A stretch of DNA of 64,000 bases. Source: Devosia pacifica (lineage in GTDB: Bacteria > Pseudomonadota > Alphaproteobacteria > Rhizobiales > Devosiaceae). The DNA lies in contig NZ_BMZE01000002.1 in NCBI RefSeq assembly GCF_014652635.1, forward strand, positions 849,562-913,561. Reading direction: 5' to 3'. Made by a program: the position numbers and the translations under genes. Shown here in pieces: positions 34,115-42,914 of this stretch. Numbering within the stretch: the stretch's first letter is position 1; the number at the start of each line of letters is the position of its first letter. The notes below the pieces were generated by a model. That model searched no databases. It saw only the letters and a program-made list of their open reading frames with translations, and was not told the origin of the DNA.

Positions 34115-34172
34115 GCGGCAGGCGCACAGCGTCTTCCGCGTTCGATGTCCTAGCAGGCATCGGCTAATCAAG

Positions 34173-34200
34173 CGCCGGGCACCCGACAGGGCGCTCGGCG
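34173..34200 (+). terminator. Hairpin after the transaldolase gene
   Basis: Two 12-base arms, cgccgggcaccc and gggcgctcggcg, pair at 11 of 12 positions (one of them a G-T pair) around the loop gaca. It lies 58 bases after the stop codon and 40 before mrp. The following bases are only moderately T-rich. Confidence 0.5.
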
Positions 34201-34239
34201 TCTGTGTTTCAGTCTCCCGGCCGCGTCAGGAAAAGCAAA

Positions 34240-35328
34240 ATGGCAGATAGCGAACTTGCAGCGCGCATTCGTTCAGCGCTTGGCACTATCGAGATCCCCG
34301 GCGGCGGGTCTCTTGCCGATTATGGCGGGCTTTCCGAAATCATCGTCACGCCATCGGCGGTGGCATTCGCGATCTCGGTCGGCAAGGGCATGGAAGCAGC
34401 GTTCGGCCCGGCGCGTGATGCTGCCCACAAGATTGCCGGCGAAATCGCCGAGGGCCGCAAGGTGATGGTTTCGCTGACGGCGGACCGGGCACCAGCGAAT
34501 AGCGGCGGCGGCCAGGCGCCTGCCTCGGGCCGCGGGGCGCCGCCGGCGCGTGAGCGGGTGCCGGGCATTCGGCATATCGTCGCGGTGGGCTCGGGCAAGG
34601 GTGGCGTTGGCAAATCCACGGTTGCCGCCAATTTCGCGCTGGCAATGCGCAAGGCGGGGCTGCGCGTCGGCCTCCTCGACGCCGATCTTTACGGGCCGTC
34701 CGTTCCGCGCCTCTTGGGACTTGAAGGCAAACCGGCGGTGCGCGAAGACGGGATTTTCACGCCGCACGAGGCGCACGGAATCAAGGCGATGTCGATCGGT
34801 GCGATGCTGGAGCCTGGCCAGGCTGTTGTCTGGCGTGGCCCGATGGCGACATCTGCACTACGGCAATTGCTTCGCGAGACGGACTGGGGCGAACTCGACC
34901 TGTTGGTCGTCGATTTGCCGCCCGGCACCGGCGACATTCATATCTCGCTGTTGCAGCAGGTGCCGCTATCGGGCGCCGTGATCGTTTCGACACCGCAGGA
35001 GCTGGCCTTGATTGATGCCCGCAAGGCCATCGACATGATCAAGCGCATGCAGGTGCCGGTGCTCGGCATCATCGAGAACATGAGCCATTTCATCGCTCCG
35101 GATACCGGCACACGCTATGACATTTTCGGCACGGGCGGTGCCCGGCAGGCGGCCGCTGATCTCGGAGTTCCGTTTCTCGGCGAGATCCCGCTGGTCATGG
35201 CGATCCGTGAACTCTCGGATGCAGGAACACCGGTAGTGGTCTCCAATCCGGAGGGCGCCGATGCGCAAGCCTTTAGCGCCATCGTCGCGACAATCCTCGA
35301 GGAAGCGCCGGCATTGCGGCCTCAGTAG
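34240..35328 (+). CDS. Mrp/ApbC family iron-sulfur cluster carrier ATPase
   Basis: This 362-residue P-loop protein has an N-terminal DUF59 (MIP18-like) domain, a Pro/Gly-rich linker and a deviant Walker A GSGKGGVGKST at residues 117-127. The DADLYGPSVPRLLG segment and VVDLPPGTGD confirm the Mrp/NBP35 family, which delivers Fe-S clusters in the cytoplasm. The usual CPxC that bridges the cluster in the dimer reads APDTG (286-290) here, so both Cys are missing. The ATG at 34240 follows AGGAAAA; an upstream ATG is in frame. Confidence 0.92.
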   Translation: MADSELAARIRSALGTIEIPGGGSLADYGGLSEIIVTPSAVAFAISVGKGMEAAFGPARDAAHKIAGEIAEGRKVMVSLTADRAPANSGGGQAPASGRGAPPARERVPGIRHIVAVGSGKGGVGKSTVAANFALAMRKAGLRVGLLDADLYGPSVPRLLGLEGKPAVREDGIFTPHEAHGIKAMSIGAMLEPGQAVVWRGPMATSALRQLLRETDWGELDLLVVDLPPGTGDIHISLLQQVPLSGAVIVSTPQELALIDARKAIDMIKRMQVPVLGIIENMSHFIAPDTGTRYDIFGTGGARQAAADLGVPFLGEIPLVMAIRELSDAGTPVVVSNPEGADAQAFSAIVATILEEAPALRPQ

Positions 35329-35398
35329 CGCCCTTGAAGGAACCGCCGGTGCTGCGGAACATTATGTGAACAGCATTCAAGAATGAGGTTCATGTGTC

Positions 35399-35614
35399 AT
35401 GTCCGACATCAATCCGAAATCGCACCCCGAGTCCAATGCGGAAAAAGATCCGGATGAATGGACGACTGGTGAAGAGCCGATGACCGGCGCACAGGCTTCC
35501 TATCTCAAGACGCTGTCGGAGGAAGCACATCAACCGGACTCGTTTGACGAAGGCCTGAGCAAAGCCGAGGCTTCCAAGCGCATAGATGCCTTGCGCGAGA
35601 CGTTGGGGCGCTAG
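35399..35614 (+). CDS. DUF3072 domain small protein
   Basis: This 71-residue acidic protein has the DUF3072 core DEWTTGEEPMTGAQASYLKTLSEEA, followed by a helical SKAEASKRIDALRETLGR end typical of this small family. The function is unknown. It stands 70 bases after mrp on the same strand and ends 4 bases from the convergent ABC transporter ATPase gene. Confidence 0.85.
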   Translation: MSDINPKSHPESNAEKDPDEWTTGEEPMTGAQASYLKTLSEEAHQPDSFDEGLSKAEASKRIDALRETLGR

Positions 35615-35618
35615 ACGA

Positions 35619-37169
35619 CTAACTGAGAGCCGGCAGACGGGCCGCGAGAAGCGCCTTGGTGAGATCGTGGGCGGGGTTGTCGAAAATGTCTTTCGGCGTT
35701 CCCGCCTCGACGATCTCGCCAGCCGACATCACCAACACCCGGTCCGCAAGATGGCGAACAGATTCGAGATCGTGGCTGATCAGCAGATAGGTCAGCCCGA
35801 AATCGTTCTGTAGCTTCAGCAGCAATCCGAGGATTTCGGAGCGCACCGACACATCGAGCGCCGAGACGGGTTCGTCGAGGATAAGGAATTTCGGGCGCGT
35901 GATCAAAGCACGGGCGATGGCCAGCCGCTGGCGCTGGCCGCCCGAGAATGCGTGCGGGTACCGGCCCAGCATGTTGGCGGATAATCCCACAGCTTCGATG
36001 GCTTCTACCGCTCTTGATCGACGCTGTGCGGCATCGAGGTCTGGCAGCAGCCGTAGTGGCTCCATCAGCGAGTCGGCGACGGACATGCGCGGATCAAAGC
36101 TCGAGAACGGATCCTGAAATACCAGCGAGATCTGGCGGCGCAAATCGGCTGCGAGATTGCTGCCATAGTGCACACGCCCGAGGAAGCTGATCTCGCCTGA
36201 ACTCGACGGCTCGAGTCCGGCCAGCATCTGGGCAAGCGTACTCTTGCCGCAGCCCGAGGGCCCGACAAGCGCGGTGAACGCACCTTCAGTGAGCTCCAGT
36301 GATACCTTGTCGACCGCCACAGTGATACGCGGCTTGCGCAGGAACCCCTGCCGCTGGGAGTACTTTTTGCTAAGCGCCCGGGTCGCCAGTAGTGACTGGC
36401 GTTGAGGGCGTGACTGCGGCAGGCGCACGAGCCTTGGTGTGTCGGCGTCGACCAGACGGCGCGTATAGCTCTCGCGCGGATTTTTGAAAACTTCGGCGAC
36501 CGGCCCGTGTTCGACGACCCGCCCGGCCTGCATCACCACGACCCGCTCGCACAATCGCGCAACAGCGCGAAGATCGTGGCTGATGAACAGCAACGCCATG
36601 CCACGGCTGCGGCAAAGCTCATCGAGCAGATCGAGTATGCGTGCCTGTGTAATGAGGTCGAGCGCGGAAGTCGGCTCGTCCGCGATCAGCAATTCCGGCC
36701 TCTTCGCCAGGGCGATTGCAATCATCGCGCGTTGACGCTGGCCGCCGGAAAGCTGATGCGGATAGCGCTCGGCGAAGCCTCTGTCGAGATCGACCTCTTC
36801 GAGAAGCTGGAAGATGTCACCCTCGACGCCCGACAGCGTGAGCGCCTCGCGGATCTGGTGGCTGATCTTCATCAGTGGATTGAGCGCCGTCATCGGCTCC
36901 TGGAACACAAACCCGACGCGTTCAGCACGCAGCCGAGCCCGCTCCCGTTCGTCGCGGGGCAGTGGCTGGCCGCCAAAACGGATGCGGCCGCCCCAGCGCG
37001 CCGTATCTGGCAGGAGCCCTGTTGCCGCAAGCGCCGAAAGCGACTTGCCCGATCCACTCTCCCCGACGAGTCCTAGCCGCTCGCCCGGTTCGAGAGCGAA
37101 CCCGACATCGCGGACGGCGCGCATATCACCAAAACTGACCGTGAGGCCGTCGACCTCAAGCAACGCCAT
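35619..37169 (-). CDS. Dipeptide/oligopeptide ABC transporter, double ATPase subunit
   Basis: This 516-residue protein fuses two OppD/OppF-type nucleotide-binding domains. The first has Walker A GESGSGKS and LSGGQRQRAMIA; the second has GPSGCGKST and FSGGQRQRLAIA, followed by LILDEPVSALD. One gene thus replaces the usual DppD and DppF pair, as in YejF and DdpDF fusions. The ATG at 37169 starts at the usual position and overlaps the end of the permease gene by 14 bases. It is the last gene of the four-gene importer operon. Confidence 0.92.
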   Translation of the reverse strand: MALLEVDGLTVSFGDMRAVRDVGFALEPGERLGLVGESGSGKSLSALAATGLLPDTARWGGRIRFGGQPLPRDERERARLRAERVGFVFQEPMTALNPLMKISHQIREALTLSGVEGDIFQLLEEVDLDRGFAERYPHQLSGGQRQRAMIAIALAKRPELLIADEPTSALDLITQARILDLLDELCRSRGMALLFISHDLRAVARLCERVVVMQAGRVVEHGPVAEVFKNPRESYTRRLVDADTPRLVRLPQSRPQRQSLLATRALSKKYSQRQGFLRKPRITVAVDKVSLELTEGAFTALVGPSGCGKSTLAQMLAGLEPSSSGEISFLGRVHYGSNLAADLRRQISLVFQDPFSSFDPRMSVADSLMEPLRLLPDLDAAQRRSRAVEAIEAVGLSANMLGRYPHAFSGGQRQRLAIARALITRPKFLILDEPVSALDVSVRSEILGLLLKLQNDFGLTYLLISHDLESVRHLADRVLVMSAGEIVEAGTPKDIFDNPAHDLTKALLAARLPALS

Positions 37170-37995
37170 TGCGGGTATCCTGTGAGCGGAGGCGAGGGTC
37201 GAGCAGATCGCGCATACCATCGCCGGCCAGGTTGAGTGCGATCACCAGAATGACAATGGCGATGCCGGGAACCAGCGACAGAAACGGGTGCAGGATGAAC
37301 AGCGCCTGGGCATCGCGCAGCATCAGGCCGAGGCTTGTATCTGGCGGCTGCGTGCCCAGCCCGACATAGCTGAGCCCGGCTTCTGCGAGAATGCCGAGCG
37401 AGAGCTGTATGGTTGCCTGCACGATGACCAGCCCGGCAATATTGGGCAGGAGGTGCCGTAGCGCGATCTGCCAGTTGTCGAGCCCGGCAAGCCGCGCAGC
37501 GCTGACAAACGCCATTGGTCTTATGGCGAGGGCTCCGCCGCGTGTAACACGCGCGAACACCGGAATATTGAAGATGCCGATTGCGATGATGGCGTTGACG
37601 GCGCCGGGGCCGAACAGCGTGGTGATGAGGATGGCAACGATAAGCGCCGGGAATGCGAAGATGAAATCGGAGACCCGCAGCACGGCCCATTCGGCGCGTC
37701 CGCGAAAGCCCGCAGCGACGAGTCCCAGCGGCACGCCAATGCCGGCGCCGATGAGAACGGCTATGGCGGCAACGAAAAAGCTTGTCAGCGTACCGCGCAT
37801 GATGAGCGACACCATGTCCCGCCCGAGGTGATCGGTGCCGAGCCAATGCGCTTCGCTTGGTCCCAGGAAACGGCGCCCGATATCGATTTCGGTGATCGGG
37901 TAGGGCGTCCAGACCAGCGACAGCATTGCGACTATGGCGAATATCAGGGAGAGGGCGGCTCCCACGACAAAGCTCGGATGCTGCCATGCCTTCAT
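37156..37995 (-). CDS. Dipeptide-type ABC transporter permease (DppC-like)
   Basis: This 279-residue membrane subunit is of the OppC/DppC type. An N-terminal helix precedes LGPSEAHWLGTDHLGRDMVSLIMRGT, the conserved motif before the core helices, and an EAA-like loop (ARLAGLDNWQIALRHLLPNIAG) follows. It pairs with the DppB-like permease, which overlaps its start by 4 bases. The substrate of the system is not determined by the sequence; peptides, nickel or sugars are all possible in this family. Confidence 0.92.
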   Translation of the reverse strand: MKAWQHPSFVVGAALSLIFAIVAMLSLVWTPYPITEIDIGRRFLGPSEAHWLGTDHLGRDMVSLIMRGTLTSFFVAAIAVLIGAGIGVPLGLVAAGFRGRAEWAVLRVSDFIFAFPALIVAILITTLFGPGAVNAIIAIGIFNIPVFARVTRGGALAIRPMAFVSAARLAGLDNWQIALRHLLPNIAGLVIVQATIQLSLGILAEAGLSYVGLGTQPPDTSLGLMLRDAQALFILHPFLSLVPGIAIVILVIALNLAGDGMRDLLDPRLRSQDTRNGVA

Positions 37996-38945
37996 GGCCG
38001 GCCTCCGGTGCGCACACGCGGGTCAACGAGCGTATAGAGCAGGTCGGTGAGCAGCATGGTGGCGGTGACGGCAACGATCAGCACCATGGTGATGCCGCGT
38101 ACGAGAACCAAGTCTCTTTCCAAAATTGCGGCGAGGACCAGCCGGCCAAGCCCCGGAAGGTAAAAGACGTTTTCGACGATGATGACGCCCGAGATCAGGA
38201 AGGCGAACTGCAGGCCGAGAATGGTGATGACGGGCAGAAGCGCATTGCGCACGCCGTGCCGCCATAATGCTTCGCCGCGCGTCATGCCCTTTGCCTCAGC
38301 GGTGCGGATGAAATCCTGCCCGCTGACCTCGACAAGCGCTGTGCGCATCACCCGTGCCAGAATTGCCGCCTGCGGCAGGGCCAGCGCCAGGCCAGGAAGG
38401 ACGAGGCTTCGTGCCGCGCTGACCGGGTCTTCCTGCCAAGGAATGAAGCCGCCGGTTGGTAGCCAGCCGAGCATAACCGCAAACACCAGAGCGAGCAGCA
38501 GGCCAAACCAGAAATTGGGGATTGCAATACCGATTTGCGCCAGCACCATCAGCGCCGTATCGGCGGGCCTGCCGCGCCGGCGCGCTGCCGCTATACCGAG
38601 TGGCAGGCCGACCGCGACGGAGATCACCATGGCCACCCCGGCAAGCGGCAGCGTCACCCAGATACGCTCAGCGATCAATTCGGCCACGGGGGCGCCCTGC
38701 GTGTAGGAGATGCCAAAGTCACCCTGAAGCATGCCCCATAGCCAATCGCCAAAACGCTGCCATGCCGGGGCGTCGAACCCCATCTGCGTGCGCAGGCTCG
38801 CAACGGCCTCTGCACTGGCATTGATGCCGAGAATGAACCGGGCCGGATCACCGGGGAGCAGATCGAGAAGGACGAAAACAACCAGTGCCGCGACCAGCAG
38901 CGTCGCCACGAACCCGGCGATACGGCGAATGGCGATGCCCGGCAT
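37992..38945 (-). CDS. Dipeptide-type ABC transporter permease (DppB-like)
   Basis: This 317-residue subunit of the OppB/DppB type begins with a membrane helix and GDPARFILG, then DFGISYTQGAPVAELIAERIWVTLPLA, and carries the EAA loop (TAEAKGMTRGEALWRHGVRNALLPV). It forms the membrane channel with the DppC-like permease. It follows the substrate-binding protein gene by 26 bases and overlaps the next permease gene by 4. Confidence 0.92.
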   Translation of the reverse strand: MPGIAIRRIAGFVATLLVAALVVFVLLDLLPGDPARFILGINASAEAVASLRTQMGFDAPAWQRFGDWLWGMLQGDFGISYTQGAPVAELIAERIWVTLPLAGVAMVISVAVGLPLGIAAARRRGRPADTALMVLAQIGIAIPNFWFGLLLALVFAVMLGWLPTGGFIPWQEDPVSAARSLVLPGLALALPQAAILARVMRTALVEVSGQDFIRTAEAKGMTRGEALWRHGVRNALLPVITILGLQFAFLISGVIIVENVFYLPGLGRLVLAAILERDLVLVRGITMVLIVAVTATMLLTDLLYTLVDPRVRTGGRP

Positions 38946-38971
38946 CTATCGGCTCCGCACGTCGGCGCCGA

Positions 38972-40450
38972 TCATTCGCTCCAGCGTAAGTCGCGCAGCA
39001 CAAGGCCTTCGATCGGGGAGTCCTGCCACATGCCTTCAAGCCCAGCCCGCCACACGCCGGTCTGCGCCAACTCGAACAGATAACCGTTGACGGCGTCCTC
39101 GGCGAGGATGCGCTGCGCCTCTTCTGCAAGCGTGCGGCGCTCGGCGTCGTCGGTCGTGGTGTTGAGGGTCTCGATCAGCTCGCGGAAGTCCGCATTGTCG
39201 TAGCCGAAATAATAGTCCGGATCGGCGTAGATGCCGATATCGAAGGGTTCGACATGGGCGACGATCGAAAGGTCATAATCGTGGTTGGTCAGCACGTCCT
39301 CGAGCCACTGCGCCCATTCCACGTTGATCAGTTCAAGCGTGATGCCGATTTCGGCGAACTGGGACGCCAAGATCTGTCCGCTCTGGCGGGCATAGCCCAC
39401 CGGGGGGAGCTTCAACGTGGCGCTGAAGCCGTCTTCATATCCGGCCTCTGCCAGAAGAGTGCGCGCGCGCTCGAGATCGTACGGGTAGGTCTGCGTCAGA
39501 TCGACGTAGAATGGGTGATGCGGCGCGAAATGGCTGCCGATCGGGGCGCTGTAGCCATAGGTCACGCCCTCGATCAGGGCGTCACGGTCAATCGCGTGCG
39601 CCATTGCCTGGCGCACCTTGAGGTCACTGAACGGCTCGATGCGATTGTTGGTCGCCAGCACTACTTCGCCCTCGGTGGTGCCCACCAGGACCTGGAACTC
39701 CGGGTTATTGGCGAACACTTCAAGCGCCTCGGCAGCCATGTTGTTGGTGCCATCGACTTCGCCAGCGAGAAGCGCGTTGATCAGCGTTGCGGTATCGCCG
39801 ATGAACTGTATCGTCGCCCGTGCGAGCGGCGGCCTGTCACCCCAATAGCTGTCGAAGCGTTCGAGAATAACCCGGCTGCCGCGATCCCATTGAACGAAGG
39901 CGTAGGGGCCAGTGCCGATCGGCAGTGTGGCGTTGTTTTCAGCGCTCTCGGACGCCACGATCACCGCGTCGCCGCGGCCAATGTCGAAGAGGAAGCGCCC
40001 GGAGGGCTGCGCCAGGGTGAACCGCACAGTCTGCGGGTCTTCAACCTCGACAGCCTCGATCACCTCGTAAAGAGATTTCTGCGCGTTGGTGCTGTCATCC
40101 GCGAGTATGCGCTCGAAGGTGAAAGCGACGTCGTCCGCATCGAAGGTCGAGCCGTCATGAAAAACCACATCCTCGCGCAGGCTGAAGACGTAGCTCAGCC
40201 CGTCATCCGAGATCGTCCAATCGCTGGCAAGGCCTGGCTGCACCGACCCATCGCGATCGATCCGCGTCAGCCCTTCGAAGATGTTCTGGTAGGTGACGAT
40301 ATCGATGGCTTCGGCAGCGCCGGCTGTCGGATCGAGGGCGGGAGGCTCGAGCGCCACGGCGATGGTAATGTCGTCGGCCTGCGCAAACACAGCGGTCACG
40401 CCGGTCAGCAGCAGCGTTGCGCTCACCAGAAGTGTTGCAATCGAGCGCAT
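38972..40450 (-). CDS. ABC transporter substrate-binding protein, SBP_bac_5 (DppA-like)
   Basis: This 492-residue periplasmic binding protein has a signal peptide (cleavage near VFAQA) and the family 5 signature LSYVFSLREDVVFHDGSTFDADDVAFTFERI. Later segments (AMAHAIDRDALIEGVTYGYSAPIG) fit peptide, nickel or glutathione binding proteins. GGGGAG lies 7 bases before the ATG. It is the first gene of the importer operon (binding protein, DppB-like, DppC-like, double ATPase), so its promoter is in the 100-base gap behind it. Confidence 0.92.
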   Translation of the reverse strand: MRSIATLLVSATLLLTGVTAVFAQADDITIAVALEPPALDPTAGAAEAIDIVTYQNIFEGLTRIDRDGSVQPGLASDWTISDDGLSYVFSLREDVVFHDGSTFDADDVAFTFERILADDSTNAQKSLYEVIEAVEVEDPQTVRFTLAQPSGRFLFDIGRGDAVIVASESAENNATLPIGTGPYAFVQWDRGSRVILERFDSYWGDRPPLARATIQFIGDTATLINALLAGEVDGTNNMAAEALEVFANNPEFQVLVGTTEGEVVLATNNRIEPFSDLKVRQAMAHAIDRDALIEGVTYGYSAPIGSHFAPHHPFYVDLTQTYPYDLERARTLLAEAGYEDGFSATLKLPPVGYARQSGQILASQFAEIGITLELINVEWAQWLEDVLTNHDYDLSIVAHVEPFDIGIYADPDYYFGYDNADFRELIETLNTTTDDAERRTLAEEAQRILAEDAVNGYLFELAQTGVWRAGLEGMWQDSPIEGLVLRDLRWSE

Positions 40451-40553
40451 GACATATCTCCCCGTCGCCTTCGGTCAGTGGGCGCCTTATAGGCCATCAC
40501 CGGGCCCGTGACCATATGCGCTGCCTGCCGTGCACGGGAGATCGCTCGTCCGG

Positions 40554-40889
40554 TCAGGCGTAACGATCGACCTTCATCAGAATCGGTGGAGGCTCGGGGC
40601 TGTCTTCATTGCGGGGATAAAGGCCGCTGCGGCGGATTTCATCCCACATCCGCTCGACCGTGTCCGGGGCGTCCTGGCCCGTATAACGGGCCGCAATCGC
40701 CTCGACCCCCGAGACCTGGCTGGCGCTCGGGGTATAACCAACGGGCCAAGCGACGGCATAGCCGCTACGGGTGGCGTCCGTAGGCGTTGCGGCCGGCTGC
40801 GGGGCCGGGTCCTGCTCCTGTGCGGGGCGCTGTTCGGGTGTGGTGACCCAACCCGGCATCACCGGGGTCGCCTGAAATGAAATCTCCAT
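40554..40889 (-). CDS. Small proline-rich hypothetical protein
   Basis: This 111-residue protein has a disordered Pro/Gln/Ala-rich N-terminal half (EQRPAQEQDPAPQPAATPTD) and a folded C-terminal part, VEAIAARYTGQDAPDTVERMWDEIRRSGLYP. I do not recognise the family. It is interesting mainly because a palindrome-bearing candidate promoter lies about 80 bases upstream at 40970-40998. It has no signal peptide. Confidence 0.6.
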   Translation of the reverse strand: MEISFQATPVMPGWVTTPEQRPAQEQDPAPQPAATPTDATRSGYAVAWPVGYTPSASQVSGVEAIAARYTGQDAPDTVERMWDEIRRSGLYPRNEDSPEPPPILMKVDRYA

Positions 40890-40969
40890 CGGTTTGCTCC
40901 GCGGATCGCGTTCCAGCGGTGTCGTTGGAATGGCGATCGATATAGCACCTCATGCAGTCGTCCGGTTTG

Positions 40970-40998
40970 CATATTGTATAGTGTTTCACTATCGTCAA
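40970..40998 (-). promoter_or_regulatory. Candidate promoter with a palindromic operator between -35 and -10
   Basis: On the minus strand TTGACG (40998-40993) is followed directly by the perfect inverted repeat ATAGTG-AAA-CACTAT (40992-40978), then an A/T-rich AATATG-like -10 at the proper 17-base spacing. A repressor dimer bound there would block the promoter. It points towards the small proline-rich gene at 40554-40889. The -10 match is only moderate. Confidence 0.5.
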
Positions 40999-41224
40999 TT
41001 TATTTTGGGAAAGTAATTTGAGGATAATTAGGAGTATTGTAGATCATCAATTGAGTTCTGTTTTTATTTAATTTTGCGGCTCAAGGGATTTACTCATGGG
41101 GGATTTCGGGGCTGCGCTAAGCCGGCGCAATGCAGGTTAAGGCCTTCCTCCTTTGTCGCACGTTTAGGAACGTGCTTGCTGAGTGGCTGTTGAGGTGCCG
41201 CTATCACCCGAGAGGACCCAGCAC
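40999..41224. other. AT-rich intergenic stretch before the Mn catalase gene
   Basis: The 335-base gap between the small proline-rich gene (start 40889) and the catalase gene holds the palindromic promoter, then about 90 bases (41000-41090) with unusually high A/T for this chromosome, including runs such as tttttatttaatttt. The remainder returns to normal composition. It probably contains the catalase promoter. I see no further gene; a run of frames across it has no coding character. Confidence 0.5.
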
Positions 41225-42052
41225 ATGTTTCACCACTCTTCCAAGCTCCAGTACGAAGTGCGCGTCGATAAGCCAAATCCGCAGTTTGCCAACCACCTGC
41301 AGCAGGCCATCGGCGGCATTGAAGGCGAAATCCGCGTTGCGATGCAGTACTTCTTTCAGGCGATGGGCGCCCGCGGCGACGCGAAATATCGCGACATGCT
41401 GATGATGACGGCGACTGAAGAACTGTCCCATATCGAGTTTCTCGGCCACGCCGTTGCACTGAATCTCGAAGGGGCTCCGGCCAACATTCAGGAGAAGGCC
41501 GCAGAGGACCCGGTGGTCAATGCCATCCTCAGCGGCGCCAACCCGCGGCACATCTTGTCTTCGGGCCTGTCGGCGATGCCGGTGAATGCCAATGGCGTGC
41601 CGTTCGACATGAGCCATGTCTATGCCACGGGCAATCTCGGCGCCGACATGCTGGCCAATGTCACGGCGGAAGCAGGTGGGCGCGTGCTGGCGAGCCGGCT
41701 CTACAACATGACGGACGATGCCGGCATGAAGGACATGCTGTCCTTCCTGATCGCGCGCGACACCATGCACCAGCAGCAATGGCTGGCGGTGATCGAGGAA
41801 CTCGGGGGCATGGAAAAGCAATTGCCGATCCCGAACTCCACGCCAACGGAGAACGAGGCCACCGAGCACTCGTACTACTTCCTCAACACCTCACTCGACG
41901 AGCCGACGCCAGAGGGGCGTTGGACCTCCGGCAAGTCGCTCGACGGCCGCAGCGAGTTTTCGGTGGTCGACAAGGTCAAGCCGCTGGGACAGAAGCCGGA
42001 CCTGGGCAAGGCGCGGCCGGACTCGGGCGCGCAGAACGAGCAGATCGGCTAG
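41225..42052 (+). CDS. Manganese catalase
   Basis: This 275-residue non-heme catalase splits hydrogen peroxide at a dimanganese centre. The metal ligands are visible in two helices: GIEGEIRVAMQYFFQAM (Glu) and TATEELSHIEFLGHAV (Glu, His), and again in AEAGGRVLASRLYNMTDD and RDTMHQQQW. The N-terminal MFHHSSKLQYEVRVDKPNPQFA is typical. The ATG at 41225 has GAGAGGA upstream. The gene has its own strong terminator. Such enzymes are often stress- or desiccation-induced. Confidence 0.94.
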   Translation: MFHHSSKLQYEVRVDKPNPQFANHLQQAIGGIEGEIRVAMQYFFQAMGARGDAKYRDMLMMTATEELSHIEFLGHAVALNLEGAPANIQEKAAEDPVVNAILSGANPRHILSSGLSAMPVNANGVPFDMSHVYATGNLGADMLANVTAEAGGRVLASRLYNMTDDAGMKDMLSFLIARDTMHQQQWLAVIEELGGMEKQLPIPNSTPTENEATEHSYYFLNTSLDEPTPEGRWTSGKSLDGRSEFSVVDKVKPLGQKPDLGKARPDSGAQNEQIG

Positions 42053-42062
42053 GCCGAATTTC

Positions 42063-42095
42063 AATGGCTCCCGCCATGGCGGGAGCCATTCTTTT
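42063..42095 (+). terminator. Intrinsic terminator of the Mn catalase gene
   Basis: A perfect 14-bp inverted repeat (aatggctcccgcca, then its complement) is followed by ctttt. It starts 10 bases after the catalase stop. Its end overlaps the stop codon of the convergent nuclease-like gene. Confidence 0.85.
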
Positions 42096-42657
42096 ACCCA
42101 TCGCGGCCTGTATGTGTGGCGCCTGGGGTATCCTTCTTGATGGACGACTTCATTCCAGCCCCTTGGCGGGCATGCGCCCGCCACAACTTTCGGCGCGCAT
42201 CCGCCGGCTCGAGGTCTGCGTACTTGCCACCAGAGAATTTCGGCCAGTCGAGCGCAAGGCCATTGCTCACGAGTTCTGCCGCAAGGTCGCGTCCATCGGG
42301 CAGAAAACACTGCGCCACCACCCGGTCATAAGACTGTTCGGGTCTGAGGTGTGCGGTGATCTGTTGGCCCCTGCACAGTTCCACCAAAGCCCATTTAGAG
42401 CGCTTGCCCCATGGATGGTCGAGTTCTGGGGCATCGATTCCGGCGAGCCGAATACGGACATTATCGATGATGATTGTATCGCCATCGATGACCCAACATG
42501 GCCCCTTCAGGGTGAGGGGCGTAGCCGCCTGGCGGGGCTGCGGTCTCGGCCTCGGACGTGATGGTGCGCGGTATGGCCGCATGGGGGTAGGGGCCGGTTG
42601 CGAGGCGGAGGATCGGCGCGGGAAGAAGACCCGTATCAGTAACCGAAACAGATTCAT
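42094..42657 (-). CDS. Thermonuclease-like (SNase) protein
   Basis: This 187-residue protein has a short N-terminal hydrophobic/basic anchor (MNLFRLLIRVFFPRR), a Pro/Arg-rich linker and an SNase (OB-fold) domain. Family motifs are VIDGDTIIIDNVRIRLAGIDAPEL, the Asp/Arg active-site loop and YDRVVAQCF. The ATG at 42657 follows AGGGGA. Function could be nuclease or nucleic-acid binding. Another SNase-like gene lies at 48286-49095. Its neighbour transcribed in the opposite sense is the Mn catalase. Confidence 0.85.
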   Translation of the reverse strand: MNLFRLLIRVFFPRRSSASQPAPTPMRPYRAPSRPRPRPQPRQAATPLTLKGPCWVIDGDTIIIDNVRIRLAGIDAPELDHPWGKRSKWALVELCRGQQITAHLRPEQSYDRVVAQCFLPDGRDLAAELVSNGLALDWPKFSGGKYADLEPADARRKLWRAHARQGAGMKSSIKKDTPGATHTGRDG

Positions 42658-42914
42658 GAATTCCCCTATGCAACCGGCGCAACGCAACTTCCTCAGCCGC
42701 AGTCTCGCCCAGATCTTCGAAGTCTGGAAGCGGTGCAATTCTTTGAGGATTGATGACAGTTAACGAGGATGCGGTATTCGCTGCGGCGATAATTTATGCA
42801 CGGCTTGAATGCCCTCGAACGCTTTGACTTCACCAGGCGACGCTTCCGAGCTTTTCAGGAACCCAGCGCAAGGTCCGGCGTTTTTCGCGAGACTGAACAA
42901 TATCAAAGGGTTGA

